The notes: generated from the letters alone by a model not told the origin. DNA of 64,000 nt from Syntrophomonas sp. (GCA_016841875.1 JAENYG010000005.1:62001-126000); one strand, 5' to 3'. Positions 1 through 10,065 are shown, counted from the first letter of the stretch. Numbers and translations: made by a program.

Positions 1-62
1 CTGCAGCAGAGGAAAAATTAGTTAAAGCCATTGGTGAATTCAAATCCACGTTTTCGGTTTAG
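1..62 (+). CDS. atpA: ATP synthase F1 alpha subunit, C-terminal end (partial)
   Basis: Only the last 19 codons are in the window, read from position 3 to the TAG at 60-62 and ending in a KAIGEFKSTFSV-like tail. The alpha subunit normally precedes gamma in the F1 operon, and atpG starts 12 bases downstream. The tail fits the usual alpha C-terminus, but the assignment rests mainly on position. Confidence 0.8.
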   Translation, partial: AAEEKLVKAIGEFKSTFSV

Positions 63-74
63 GTGGTGAATTAG

Positions 75-959
75 ATGGCAGGAGCAGGAACAAGAGAGTT
101 CAAACGCAGAATACGAAGTGTTAAAAATACCCAGCAGATTACCAAAGCCATGAAAATGGTATCGGCAGCTAAACTGCGCCGTGCCCAGGAGGCTGCTGAG
201 GCTTCCCGACCATATACCGAAACTCTACAGGGTACGCTGGCCCGCTTGGCTGGAGTAGCATATGATGTAAAACATCCTTTATTGGAGAAGAGAGAGGATG
301 TACGCAAAATAGGTTATGTAGTAATCACTGCTGATAGAGGCCTTTGTGGTGGATATAATTCCAACTTGATAAAAGCTGCCGCAACGGCCATAGAAGAAGA
401 TACCAGAAAACTGGAAAATGGCATGGTAGCTGTAGGTAGGAAAGCCCGGGACTTCTATCGTAAACGGGGAGGGCTGGATGCAGAATTTGTTAATCTGGGT
501 GATAAAATAAGTTATGCAGATGCCAGGGAAATTGGGCAATATATAATGAATGCTTATGAAAATGAAGAATTAGATGAAGTATATGTTGTATATGCCAAAT
601 TTATAAACGTTTTACGACAGGTTCCGACGGTAGTAAAACTTTTACCTATAGAGACTCCGACCGCTGAACAGACTGAAGGACAGCGTGTCATAGATTACAT
701 TTATGAACCAAGTGCAGAGGAGATTCTGCTAACTTTGTTGCCAAGATATGTAGGTAGCCTCATTTACAATGCGATGCTTGAAGGTAAAGCCAGTGAGCAT
801 GGTGCCAGGATGACGGCTATGGGCAACGCCACCGAGAATGCAGGAGAGATCATCGATAACCTTACCCTGGCCATGAACAAAGCCAGACAGGCAGCCATAA
901 CTGATGAAATCCTGGATATAGTTGGTGGAGCTGAAGCTCTGAATAAAGGAGGAAAGTAG
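75..959 (+). CDS. atpG: ATP synthase F1 gamma subunit
   Basis: This is the central rotor shaft of the F1Fo ATP synthase, coupling proton or sodium flow to ATP synthesis or hydrolysis on the cytoplasmic face. The 294-residue protein has the conserved N-terminal helix (REFKRRIRSVKNTQQITKAM) and the C-terminal helix with ARMTAMGNATENA and NKARQAAITDEI. Length is normal for the family. It sits between atpA and atpD with only a few bases between genes, so it is cotranscribed. In a syntroph the enzyme may run in either direction to maintain ion-motive force; that is inference. Confidence 0.97.
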   Translation: MAGAGTREFKRRIRSVKNTQQITKAMKMVSAAKLRRAQEAAEASRPYTETLQGTLARLAGVAYDVKHPLLEKREDVRKIGYVVITADRGLCGGYNSNLIKAAATAIEEDTRKLENGMVAVGRKARDFYRKRGGLDAEFVNLGDKISYADAREIGQYIMNAYENEELDEVYVVYAKFINVLRQVPTVVKLLPIETPTAEQTEGQRVIDYIYEPSAEEILLTLLPRYVGSLIYNAMLEGKASEHGARMTAMGNATENAGEIIDNLTLAMNKARQAAITDEILDIVGGAEALNKGGK

Positions 960-2393
<1,434 letters not shown>

Positions 2394-2396
2394 CCT

Positions 2397-2810
2397 ATGG
2401 CAGACAACACCTTCATGCTAGAGATAGTGACCCCAGAAAGAATTCTCTTTAAGGATGAAGTTGACTTTATGGTTGCTCCTGCTGTGGATGGTGAAATAGG
2501 CGTAATGAAAAACCATGCTCCGCTAGTTGCAGCGCTCAAGATTGGTGTACTGCGCTACAAAGATGGTAAGAGTGCTGAAAAGAAAATGGCTGTTAGCGGC
2601 GGTTTTATGGAGATCATTGATAACACTGGACGTATATTAGCTGAAACAGCAGAACCTGGCGAACACGTTGATGTTCTTCGTGCTAAAGCTTCCAAAGAAC
2701 GGGCTGAGAGAAGACTGGCACAAAGAGATGAAACTATCAATCATCTTCGTGCTGAACTATCTTTGAAAAGAGCGATAGCTAGAATAAGAGCAGCTGGAGC
2801 TGACTACTAA
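2397..2810 (+). CDS. atpC: ATP synthase F1 epsilon subunit
   Basis: The 137-residue epsilon subunit connects gamma to the c-ring and can inhibit ATP hydrolysis. The N-terminal beta-sandwich (MLEIVTPERILFKDEVDFMVAPAVDGEIGVM) and the C-terminal two-helix domain (RAKASKERAERRLAQ and LKRAIARIRAA) are both visible. It is the last gene of the atp operon and is followed directly by a hairpin. Confidence 0.96.
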   Translation: MADNTFMLEIVTPERILFKDEVDFMVAPAVDGEIGVMKNHAPLVAALKIGVLRYKDGKSAEKKMAVSGGFMEIIDNTGRILAETAEPGEHVDVLRAKASKERAERRLAQRDETINHLRAELSLKRAIARIRAAGADY

Positions 2811-2834
2811 AAACCAATTAGACAGAGTATTAAA

Positions 2835-2870
2835 AAGCCGGAAGAAAGCTGCGCTAGCTTCTTCCGGCTT
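2835..2870 (+). terminator. Hairpin after atpC, probable terminator of the atp operon
   Basis: Arms AAGCCGGAAGAAAGCT and AGCTTCTTCCGGCTT pair with one bulge around a short loop. The hairpin lies 25 bases after the atpC stop. The T-run behind it is poor (AATTGG), so termination may be partial. Confidence 0.6.
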
Positions 2871-2928
2871 AATTGGTACTCTGCCCAATCCCCTATAAGC
2901 CATAATAGAAAAGGAATAAGGTATTATT

Positions 2929-3126
2929 ATGAATGATATGGCGAAATATCTGATTATCATAACCTTGTGCTATTATTTAGTCAAAGGACTAATATATTTA
3001 ATATTATGGCAAGCTACCAAAAAGGTGGAAGAAAAGGCACGAGAGGCAAAGAAAAAGGAACAGAAAAAATTCAGGCGGGGAAAAGATGGATGGTATATAG
3101 AAGAAGACGATAAGGATGAGGATTGA
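2929..3126 (+). CDS. Small single-pass membrane protein, unknown function
   Basis: 65 residues: one hydrophobic segment (about residues 5-27, YLIIITLCYYLVKGLIYLIL) followed by a strongly charged Lys/Glu/Arg tail ending in EEDDKDED. This is the layout of a membrane anchor with a cytoplasmic coiled tail. I do not recognise a family. A similarly built 90-residue protein follows at 3151, so the two are probably a pair in one transcript. The ATG is preceded by an AAGGAATAAGG-like ribosome site. Confidence 0.6.
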   Translation: MNDMAKYLIIITLCYYLVKGLIYLILWQATKKVEEKAREAKKKEQKKFRRGKDGWYIEEDDKDED

Positions 3127-3150
3127 TGTAGACTGCAGCAGGGATGAGGT

Positions 3151-3423
3151 ATGGGATATATGAAGGGGGATTGTGGGATGGGTAGCGGACTGATGATGGT
3201 TATAGCGGCAGTATTTATTATTACCATTGCTTTTAGCATGCTAATAATAAGACAGTTTGGCTCATTTGAAAAGAAAGCGATGAGGGCGAAACTGCGGCAG
3301 GAAGAATATCTTAAGGAATTTTTAGCTATTAAGGCTGAAGAGGAAAGAAAACGAGCGGAAGAGGAAAGAGAATCAGCCGATGAAGAAAGCGAGCAGGAGA
3401 ATGAAATACCACCCGGTGAGTAA
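3151..3423 (+). CDS. Small membrane protein with charged coiled-coil tail, unknown function
   Basis: 90 residues with one hydrophobic segment (about residues 11-34, GLMMVIAAVFIITIAFSMLI) and a long Glu/Lys/Arg-rich helical tail (KAEEERKRAEEERESADEESEQ). Topology matches the preceding 65-residue protein. It ends just before a strong terminator, closing a two-gene unit after atpC. No function is recognised; the start could also be the internal ATG at residue 4 or 10. Confidence 0.55.
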   Translation: MGYMKGDCGMGSGLMMVIAAVFIITIAFSMLIIRQFGSFEKKAMRAKLRQEEYLKEFLAIKAEEERKRAEEERESADEESEQENEIPPGE

Positions 3424-3457
3424 TTGAGCATTTACAAGTAAAACTTTGAAACTAACA

Positions 3458-3483
3458 AATCCTGACTGAGTCAGGATTTTTCT
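3458..3483 (+). terminator. Rho-independent terminator
   Basis: Arms AATCCTGAC and GTCAGGATT around a TGA loop, followed by TTTTTCTG. It ends the small membrane protein pair. Confidence 0.85.
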
Positions 3484-3598
3484 GTTAGAGGGGAAATATT
3501 TGCTGGTGGATCAAAAAATAAAAAGAAAAAGCCTCCGGAATAAATGAACATATAATAGGCAAGAATTTTGATAACCAAGACCCGGGGGAGAGATATTA

Positions 3599-4330
3599 AT
3601 GAAAAAAGTACTAATATATTTTATCATTTTTGTGTCCTTATGTGCGGCCAGCGGATATGGTATTGATTATCTGGTCTATAATAAAATCGATCACCAATCT
3701 CCATATTACCTATCATTTGCATCAATCGGTGCAATTTCACTCGAATCACGTCTTGATTGCTGGGTAAAAATAAACCAAAAGCTTTCTCAGGATGATCTGG
3801 ACCGCAAGTCTAAAGAAATTTTCAATGATCTGGGAATATCCTGGGTAGACGAAAGGGTAGTCAGAAATAATATAGATTCTGACTATATGACTAGTTATAC
3901 CTCCCAATCAGACCACATTAACTATACTTTTACGGCGGAGACCAACACTGATAAAAACGAAACCTATTTAGTTTTGAACGTTACCAGCCGCGATGAAAGT
4001 CATGATCTTAGCAGGGTAGAAGAAAAACTCAAAGCGGGTGATCTAAAATGGCAGTATTACTACCTTTATACTGGAAAGCTGGACCATTATGTCGACCAGG
4101 AAACAAGAATAGAATTAATTAATGTAATTTTGCAGAACCTGGGGGCTAATTCCAGCGAGGTATATGAGGACCAATACATGACCAGCACTACCGCTTATAC
4201 CCCATTATTTGATAACAGCGTTACCGTGCAGAACAAAAAATATAATTTACAAATCGCCGCTAAGAGTGTATTGCAGCAGCAGGAAGCATTTATTTATATC
4301 GGACAGCCTTTGATTATCGGAGATTATTAA
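3599..4330 (+). CDS. ywmB: YwmB-family sporulation-locus protein
   Basis: 243 residues with an N-terminal hydrophobic segment (about residues 4-22, possible signal anchor) and an exported domain predicted to be mixed alpha/beta. In Bacillus, ywmB lies between the atp operon and murAA-spoIID, the same position as here, and this position is the main basis for the name. Its function is not established. It ends 22 bases before murA, so the two are probably cotranscribed. Confidence 0.65.
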   Translation: MKKVLIYFIIFVSLCAASGYGIDYLVYNKIDHQSPYYLSFASIGAISLESRLDCWVKINQKLSQDDLDRKSKEIFNDLGISWVDERVVRNNIDSDYMTSYTSQSDHINYTFTAETNTDKNETYLVLNVTSRDESHDLSRVEEKLKAGDLKWQYYYLYTGKLDHYVDQETRIELINVILQNLGANSSEVYEDQYMTSTTAYTPLFDNSVTVQNKKYNLQIAAKSVLQQQEAFIYIGQPLIIGDY

Positions 4331-4352
4331 AGTAGGGAGGTGATGAACGGTT

Positions 4353-5594
4353 TTGGAAATAGCAGTCGCAGGTAAAGCCACACTACAGGGAAATATTGAA
4401 ATCAGTACTTCCAAAAATGCCACACTGCCTATTCTGATTGCAGCTCTATTAAGCGAAGATAAGATCAGTATTAATATGGTACCGGAAATCAATGATGTAG
4501 AAATAGTTAAAAAGTTACTCCAGAATTTGGGTGCATATCTGGTCAAAGACGATAATTCTTTATGTATTCGAAGTTTTGTAAGCAACATCTATCCTGACTA
4601 TGATTTAGTGAGACAGATCCGGGCTTCCTTGTTACTAATGGGACCGATTTTAGCTACCAGAAAGATCGTTAAGATATCCCTGCCGGGTGGATGTGCAATC
4701 GGGACCAGACCAATTGATCTACATCTAAAAGGCTTTGAAGCCCTGGGAGCCAAAATTAAATTAACCGGAGGCAATGTTATTGCCGAGGCCAGGGAACTAA
4801 AAGGCAATCATATATATCTGGATTTCCCAAGTGTAGGAGCTACTGAAAACTTAATGATGGCCGCGGCTCTGGCAGAAGGTACCACTTATATCGAAAATGC
4901 TGCTCTGGAACCAGAAGTAGTAGATCTGGCCAACTTTATCAATAGTATGGGCGGAAGAGTCAATAGAGCTGGAAGCAACTTAATAAAGATTGAAGGGCAG
5001 AAAAAATTACACGGATGTACCTATACTCCTATACCGGATCGGATAGAAGCCGGAACCTATATGGTTGCAGCAGCAGCCACCGGAGGCAATCTACTAATAA
5101 AAAATGTTATACCGGAACATCTCAAGGCAACTACTGCCAAACTGGTGGAAAGTGGTGCTCAGGTTGATGAAATGGACCATGAAATAAGAGTGCAAAGGGT
5201 AGGGCCGGTAAGACCGATATATATTAAAACCCTTCCTTATCCCGGATTTCCTACTGATATGCAAGCACAATTTATGGCCTATTTAAGCCATACCTTGGGC
5301 AGTAGCGTAATTACCGAATCAGTCTTTGAAAACCGTTTCATGCATGCCCAGGAATTAATGCGTATGGGTGCCAGTATAAAAATTGAAGGCAGAACTGCGA
5401 TTATAAAAGGGGTAACTCAATTGGGTGCGGCTAATGTAAAAGCTACCGACCTAAGGGCAGGAGCCGCGCTGCTGATTGCCGGTCTGATGTCTGAAGGTAC
5501 CACCTATATAAGTAACAGTCATCATATTGATAGAGGTTACGAAAACATTGTGGATAAGTTAAATCAAGTAGGAGCAAAGATTTATAGAGATTAA
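4353..5594 (+). CDS. murA: UDP-N-acetylglucosamine 1-carboxyvinyltransferase
   Basis: Catalyses the first committed step of peptidoglycan synthesis, adding enolpyruvate from PEP to UDP-GlcNAc. The 413-residue protein shows the SKNA motif with the conserved lysine near residue 21 and the catalytic loop SLPGGCAIGTRPIDLH with the active-site cysteine near residue 114, the residue attacked by fosfomycin. Translation starts at TTG (4353), supported by a GGGAGGTGAT ribosome site nine bases upstream. It belongs to the ywmB-murA-spoIID block. Confidence 0.96.
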   Translation: MEIAVAGKATLQGNIEISTSKNATLPILIAALLSEDKISINMVPEINDVEIVKKLLQNLGAYLVKDDNSLCIRSFVSNIYPDYDLVRQIRASLLLMGPILATRKIVKISLPGGCAIGTRPIDLHLKGFEALGAKIKLTGGNVIAEARELKGNHIYLDFPSVGATENLMMAAALAEGTTYIENAALEPEVVDLANFINSMGGRVNRAGSNLIKIEGQKKLHGCTYTPIPDRIEAGTYMVAAAATGGNLLIKNVIPEHLKATTAKLVESGAQVDEMDHEIRVQRVGPVRPIYIKTLPYPGFPTDMQAQFMAYLSHTLGSSVITESVFENRFMHAQELMRMGASIKIEGRTAIIKGVTQLGAANVKATDLRAGAALLIAGLMSEGTTYISNSHHIDRGYENIVDKLNQVGAKIYRD

Positions 5595-5599
5595 TGATA

Positions 5600-5640
5600 T
5601 TAGAACCGGGCATAAATATTAACCGGTTCTAATATTATTA
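5600..5640 (+). terminator. Hairpin between murA and spoIID
   Basis: Arms TTAGAACCGG and CCGGTTCTAA around a 13-base loop, followed by an AT-rich TATTATTA stretch. It may terminate or attenuate murA transcription before the sporulation gene. Confidence 0.55.
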
Positions 5641-5644
5641 ATAC

Positions 5645-6586
5645 ATGAAAAACAAAAGACTTATAAGAAAAGTGATGGTATTAGGAATACTTGGGATAGT
5701 CGCAGTAGTTTTAGCCTGCTATTCCCATAATAATCATTCCTCCGAAATTACCCCACCTACAATCAAGCTGTATCTGCATGAGTCCAATCAAATAATAAAA
5801 TTAGAGATAGAAGAATATGTTTGCGGGGTAGTAGCTGCAGAAATGCCAGCCTCTTTTGCTCTGGAAGCCCTAAAGGCCCAGGCTTTGTGCGCACGCACCT
5901 ATGCCTGTAAAAAAATAATGGAAGATCGCCAATATCCCCTCAATGCCGATTTATCAGATGATATCACCTGCTGCCAGGCTTATGTTTCTTGGCCGCAGTT
6001 TGAAGATTTACATCCAGCCCAATATGAGGAGTTAAAGGCCAAAATTGAATTGGCTGTTTCATCCACCAGAGGGGAACTTATCGTTTATAAGGATAAACCC
6101 ATAGATGCACTGTATCACTCGACCTGTGGGGGGCAAACAGAAAGTGCTGCCGATGTATGGGGAACTGATATTCCCTATCTGCAAAGTGTTGAATGTAAGT
6201 ATTGTTCTGCTTCCAATTATTACGAAACCAGGCAGGTCATTTCTTACCAGGATCTAAATGATATCAGCGGGTTAGTTACTGGCAGCAATCCCCATATAGA
6301 AATAAGTGAAAAAAGTCTGAGTGGAAGAGCTAGAGAAATCAAGGTAAACGATCAGGAAATATCAGCCAGCCAATTCCGCCAGCTCTTTAATCTTCCCTCA
6401 ACTTATTGGGAATTCAAAAACGAGAAGGACGATTTAATTATTAACAGCAGAGGATATGGTCATGGAGTGGGCATGTGCCAATACGGAGCAAATGGAATGG
6501 CATTGGATGGTAAAAGCTATAAAGAAATTATATCCCATTATTATAAAGACACTGAGATATATAAGTTGAATTATCAAGATAACTAA
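5645..6586 (+). CDS. spoIID: Stage II sporulation protein D, peptidoglycan lytic transglycosylase
   Basis: SpoIID degrades septal peptidoglycan to drive forespore engulfment. The 313-residue protein has an N-terminal signal anchor (about residues 8-26), the family core EYVCGVVAAEMPASFALEALKAQA near residue 60, the CGGQTESAADVWG segment and the C-terminal GRGYGHGVGMCQYGANGMA motif. The neighbouring spoIIID supports a sporulation role. In B. subtilis the gene is under sigma-E control; I did not identify that promoter here. Confidence 0.95.
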   Translation: MKNKRLIRKVMVLGILGIVAVVLACYSHNNHSSEITPPTIKLYLHESNQIIKLEIEEYVCGVVAAEMPASFALEALKAQALCARTYACKKIMEDRQYPLNADLSDDITCCQAYVSWPQFEDLHPAQYEELKAKIELAVSSTRGELIVYKDKPIDALYHSTCGGQTESAADVWGTDIPYLQSVECKYCSASNYYETRQVISYQDLNDISGLVTGSNPHIEISEKSLSGRAREIKVNDQEISASQFRQLFNLPSTYWEFKNEKDDLIINSRGYGHGVGMCQYGANGMALDGKSYKEIISHYYKDTEIYKLNYQDN

Positions 6587-6693
6587 CCCTGAGCCCCCTG
6601 AACACAAATTATAATGAAAATAACCTTGCAGGTTGTTCTTCCCGGAGAAGCAGTTGAATATATTTAAATAATTTAACTGGCGGGAGGACTAGG

Positions 6694-6960
6694 ATGCAAA
6701 ATTATATTAGAAAAAGAGCGGTCAGGATTGCCAACCATATAGTTAAAACATCTAATACGGTAAGACAGACTGCAGAGATTTTTGGAATATCCAAAAGCAC
6801 TGTGCACAAGGATGTAGCAGAACGCCTTCCTCGGATAGACTTAAAGTTGGCCGAGGAGGTAAAGGAGATCCTGGAAAAAAATAAGGCAGAACGTCATATC
6901 CGGGGTGGAGAAGCTACTCGACAGAAATATGCAGCAAATAGCCATGAATTAACACAATAA
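6694..6960 (+). CDS. spoIIID: Stage III sporulation transcriptional regulator SpoIIID
   Basis: 88-residue DNA-binding protein that adjusts mother-cell gene expression between the sigma-E and sigma-K phases. A helix-turn-helix is visible (TVRQTAEIFGISKSTVHKDVAERL) followed by the basic helix near the C-terminus (RHIRGGEATRQKYA). The ATG follows a GGGAGGACTAGG ribosome site. It lies between spoIID and mbl as in Bacillus, but spoIIQ is missing from its usual slot. Confidence 0.95.
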   Translation: MQNYIRKRAVRIANHIVKTSNTVRQTAEIFGISKSTVHKDVAERLPRIDLKLAEEVKEILEKNKAERHIRGGEATRQKYAANSHELTQ

Positions 6961-7003
6961 GAAAATAAACAACAATAATAGCAACGAAAGGTCATAATAA
7001 TGG

Positions 7004-7009
7004 TATAAT
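7004..7009 (+). promoter_or_regulatory. Possible -10 box for mbl
   Basis: A perfect TATAAT lies 33 bases before the mbl start. No convincing -35 element is seen at standard spacing, so this is weak. Confidence 0.35.
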
Positions 7010-7041
7010 TATGAAAAATGTCGAGGAGGGCCTAGCTAACC

Positions 7042-8073
7042 ATGCTATTCGCCAGCGAGGATATTGGAATTGATCTTGGAACAGCCAGTGTATTAGTTTT
7101 CAAGAAAGGCAAAGGTATCGTATTACATGAACCATCCGTTGTAGCTATAGACAAAAATACAGATAAAATAATTGCAGTGGGAGAAGCGGCCCGTCAGATG
7201 TTAGGAAGGACCCCGGGGCATATAGTGGCGATCAGGCCTTTAAAAGACGGTGTTATTGCTGATTATGATACAACTGAGAAAATGTTAACATATTTCATAA
7301 GAAAAGTTATTGGAACCAGATTTCTGTTCAAACCCCGGGTTATTGTGTGTATCCCGACCGGTGCTACGGATGTGGAAGAGCGGGCTGTCAATCAAGCCAC
7401 TGTATCTTCTGGGGCCAGGCAGGCATATATAGTAGAAGAACCGCTAGCTGCTGCTCTGGGGGCAGGAATGAATATATCGGATGCCAGTGGTAATATGGTG
7501 GTTGATATTGGGGGGGGGACTTCTGATATTGCGGTCCTTTCACTGGGAGGTATCGTCTGTGATGCTTCGCTTAGAGTCGGTGGGGACAAGTTCGATGAAG
7601 CCATAATCAGGTATATCCGCAGAGAATATAACTTGATGATTGGGGAACGTACCGCCGAAGAAATAAAAATTAGAGTAGGAACTGCCTATGTAACTGACGA
7701 AAACATGCATCGATCCATGGAAGTACGGGGTAGGGACCTCCTGACCGGACTACCCAAAAATATTCAGGTAAGTTCGAGTGAAAGTTTTAAAGCGCTGCAG
7801 GAACCGGTTGAAGCTATAATCGAAGGGGTGAAAAAGGTACTCGAGATTACACCACCTGAATTAGCAGCAGATATAGTTAATAATGGTATAGTAATGACCG
7901 GTGGTGGTTCACTGTTAAATGGTCTGGATATATTGCTGTCTAAAGAGACTAACCTCCCGGTATATGTCGCCGAGGATGCTATTTCATGTGTAGCTATGGG
8001 TACCGGTAAAGCACTGGAACAAATATCGGTAATAAGACAAACCAAGAAAAAGGGCAGTAGAAAGCTGATATAG
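7042..8073 (+). CDS. mbl: MreB/Mbl rod-shape actin homologue
   Basis: Actin-like ATPase that organises sidewall peptidoglycan synthesis beneath the membrane. The 343-residue protein has phosphate-1 motif GIDLGTASVLVF at the N-terminus, phosphate-2 VVDIGGGTSDIAVLSLGG near residue 155, and the adenosine motif GIVMTGGGSLLNGLD near residue 284. Its place directly after spoIIID matches Mbl of Bacillus rather than the mreBCD cluster. The ATG is preceded by GAGGAGGG. Confidence 0.93.
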   Translation: MLFASEDIGIDLGTASVLVFKKGKGIVLHEPSVVAIDKNTDKIIAVGEAARQMLGRTPGHIVAIRPLKDGVIADYDTTEKMLTYFIRKVIGTRFLFKPRVIVCIPTGATDVEERAVNQATVSSGARQAYIVEEPLAAALGAGMNISDASGNMVVDIGGGTSDIAVLSLGGIVCDASLRVGGDKFDEAIIRYIRREYNLMIGERTAEEIKIRVGTAYVTDENMHRSMEVRGRDLLTGLPKNIQVSSSESFKALQEPVEAIIEGVKKVLEITPPELAADIVNNGIVMTGGGSLLNGLDILLSKETNLPVYVAEDAISCVAMGTGKALEQISVIRQTKKKGSRKLI

Positions 8074-8135
8074 GTTCAAGTAATTGCTGAAGGAAAACGA
8101 TATATAATCTATAGCAATTATTAGGAGGGAACCTT

Positions 8136-8909
8136 TTGATAAAAGGATGGTATACTGCTGCGTCTGGCATGATGGTGCAGATGTCCAGGCAGGATGTGAT
8201 CGCTAATAATATCGCCAATGCGTCTACCAGCGGTTATAAAAAGCAAGTATCGCTTTCCCGGGCATTTCCAGATATGCTGCTCAGCCGTCTGGAAACCACA
8301 GCTGACCCTAGTAGTAAGCCAATTCAAGCCATAGGCCGGCTGGGAACCGGAGTGTGCCTGGAGAATATAGTAACTGACCTGTCGGTGGGGAATCTCGATA
8401 AAACCGATATACCTACTGATTTATCTCTGGCCCAAACGGGGAGTTATTTTGTAGTTGAGACAGAGCAGGGTGAGCGCTATACGCGCAACGGAGCCTTTAA
8501 GGTAAATTCAGAAGGCTCTTTGACCGATAATCAAGGTAATCCTGTTCTTGATAAAGATAATAAACATATTAATATCAGCGGGGAATTTAGTATTGACCGC
8601 AAAGGCGTTATAAATTTTGCAGATGGAACAGCAGCGGTTACCTTGAAGGTGCTGAATTTTACTGATTCAGACAAATTAGAAAGAATTGGAGATAGTCTTT
8701 ACAGCAATGAAAAAGGATTAGCAGTATCTGCCGTACCATCTAGTCCGGATATTCTTCAGGGCTACCTGGAACATTCTAATGTTAATGCTATCCAGGAAAT
8801 GGTGGATCTCTTAAGTGTAGTTAGATCCTATGAATCATTGCAAAAAGTAGTACAGGCTGAAGACGAAACTACTGGAGTGGCCATAGACAAAGTAGGCAGT
8901 ACTTCTTAA
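8136..8909 (+). CDS. Flagellar basal-body rod protein (FlgF/FlgG, FlhO/FlhP type)
   Basis: Component of the flagellar distal rod or hook base. The 257-residue protein has the family N-terminus (GWYTAASGMMVQMSRQDVIANNIANASTSGYK, with the ANNIAN motif) and the C-terminal coiled segment (EHSNVNAIQEMVDLLSVVRSYE). The start is TTG at 8136 behind an AGGAGG site. In Bacillus two such genes (flhO, flhP) follow mbl; only one is present here. Confidence 0.88.
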   Translation: MIKGWYTAASGMMVQMSRQDVIANNIANASTSGYKKQVSLSRAFPDMLLSRLETTADPSSKPIQAIGRLGTGVCLENIVTDLSVGNLDKTDIPTDLSLAQTGSYFVVETEQGERYTRNGAFKVNSEGSLTDNQGNPVLDKDNKHINISGEFSIDRKGVINFADGTAAVTLKVLNFTDSDKLERIGDSLYSNEKGLAVSAVPSSPDILQGYLEHSNVNAIQEMVDLLSVVRSYESLQKVVQAEDETTGVAIDKVGSTS

Positions 8910-8910
8910 G

Positions 8911-9304
8911 GTAATAACACCCGCCTCAGGGCGGGCTCAGGCCGATGACAAAAGCCCTCTACAGGATTACAATGTGTTTTCGCTCAAGGCTCACGAATAA
9001 GAAACGAATATCCGCGTTATTTCAAAACGCCCGCTCAATCAACGTACCTAGGTGCGTCTCAATCACGGACTTCCTTGTTTTTCCGAGCGCAGTGAGCTCA
9101 AAATTGCAACCTTTAATGGTGCCGCAATGAAATGAAGGCACATTAGTTGCCCCGGCGCGGGGTGATCCTGTGGGCTTCTGTCAACGGCCTGTCACCTTGC
9201 CGACTTTGTCGACAATCTGTACCCGCCCCAGGGCGGGTTTTTTTGTGTCTGGCAACACAAATACCAGGGAAAAATGAGTTATAATACTGATATAACGTGG
9301 AGAA
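8911..9304. other. Non-coding segment with strong secondary structure, flanked by two near-identical GC hairpins
   Basis: CCCGCCTCAGGGCGGG at 8920-8935 and CCCGCCCCAGGGCGGG at 9222-9237 differ at one base; only the second has a T-run. Between them are a near-palindrome (9042-9057), nested arms GCAAC..GTGCC/GGCAC..GTTGC (about 9105-9149) and CCCCGGCGCGGGG. A 61-codon open frame at 8945 has no ribosome site and looks accidental. It could be a small structured RNA or an insertion that duplicated the hairpin. No known RNA family is recognised. Confidence 0.5.
9221..9244 (+). terminator. Rho-independent terminator
   Basis: ACCCGCC and GGCGGGT arms followed by seven T residues. It is a strong terminator for the flagellar gene transcript and/or the structured segment upstream. 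Confidence 0.9.
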
Positions 9305-10060
9305 ATGAGGATCGATATGCCTGACCGGAAAAAGGCTGATATACTAGGGTGCAGCATTGATCTGCTGAATATTACTGAAACTATGGAACGGTTAAAATTT
9401 CTAATTGAATCCGGGACAGCTGAACAGGTGATTACTTTAAATGCGGAGATAGCCTATACTGCCAGGAAAGACCAGCAGCTGCAAGCAATCATTAACTCTG
9501 CCAGTCTGGTAACTCCTGATGGGATCGGGATTGTATGGGCGGGCCGATTTATGGGATATGAAATAAGTGACCGGATAACTGGTATAGATCTGGTTTACAG
9601 AATAAGCGAGAAAGCAGTAAGTCAAGGATGGACAATTTTTCTGCTGGGTGCCTCTCCGGGCATGGCGGATAAAGCAGCTCGCAATTTATCCAGCTTATAT
9701 CCCGGATTGCATATAGCAGGCAGTGACCACGGATATCATAAAGAGGAGGATATGGCGGCAGTATTAAACGGCATTAACCAGGCCAGACCTGACATCTTGT
9801 TAGTAGCTCTGGGCGCTCCCCGGCAGGAATATTGGATATATGAACATAAGGCTACATTGGATGTGCCGGTCTGTATTGGAGTTGGAGGCAGTTTTGATGT
9901 TATAGCCGGGGAAAAAAAGAGAGCACCAGACTGCTTTATTAAACTTAACCTAGAGTGGTTGTTCCGCTTGTTCTCAGAGCCTGCTCGGATAAAAAGGCAA
10001 GCGGTACTGCCGCTGTTCGTATTACAAGTATTTAAAAGCAAATATCTGTCTATTAAATAG
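9305..10060 (+). CDS. tagA: WecG/TagA/CpsF-family glycosyltransferase
   Basis: Family members transfer N-acetylmannosamine (or a related sugar) to undecaprenyl-diphospho-GlcNAc at the inner membrane face during wall-polymer synthesis. The 251-residue protein shows the family stretches TLNAEIAYTARKD, SLVTPDGIGIVWAGRFMG with the putative catalytic aspartate, FLLGASPGMADKAA, and VALGAPRQEYWIYEHK. A second in-frame ATG at 9317 has a better-spaced GAGG site and could be the true start. The sugar substrate cannot be read from the sequence. Confidence 0.9.
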   Translation: MRIDMPDRKKADILGCSIDLLNITETMERLKFLIESGTAEQVITLNAEIAYTARKDQQLQAIINSASLVTPDGIGIVWAGRFMGYEISDRITGIDLVYRISEKAVSQGWTIFLLGASPGMADKAARNLSSLYPGLHIAGSDHGYHKEEDMAAVLNGINQARPDILLVALGAPRQEYWIYEHKATLDVPVCIGVGGSFDVIAGEKKRAPDCFIKLNLEWLFRLFSEPARIKRQAVLPLFVLQVFKSKYLSIK

Positions 10061-10065
10061 TTCCC

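Noticed and set aside
279-539. Open frame on the minus strand inside atpG, and many similar antisense frames throughout
   Set aside because: They lie wholly inside well-supported genes, lack ribosome sites and have no recognisable motifs.
8945-9130. 61-codon open frame in the structured segment
   Set aside because: No ribosome site, overlaps strong RNA stems, composition unlike coding sequence.
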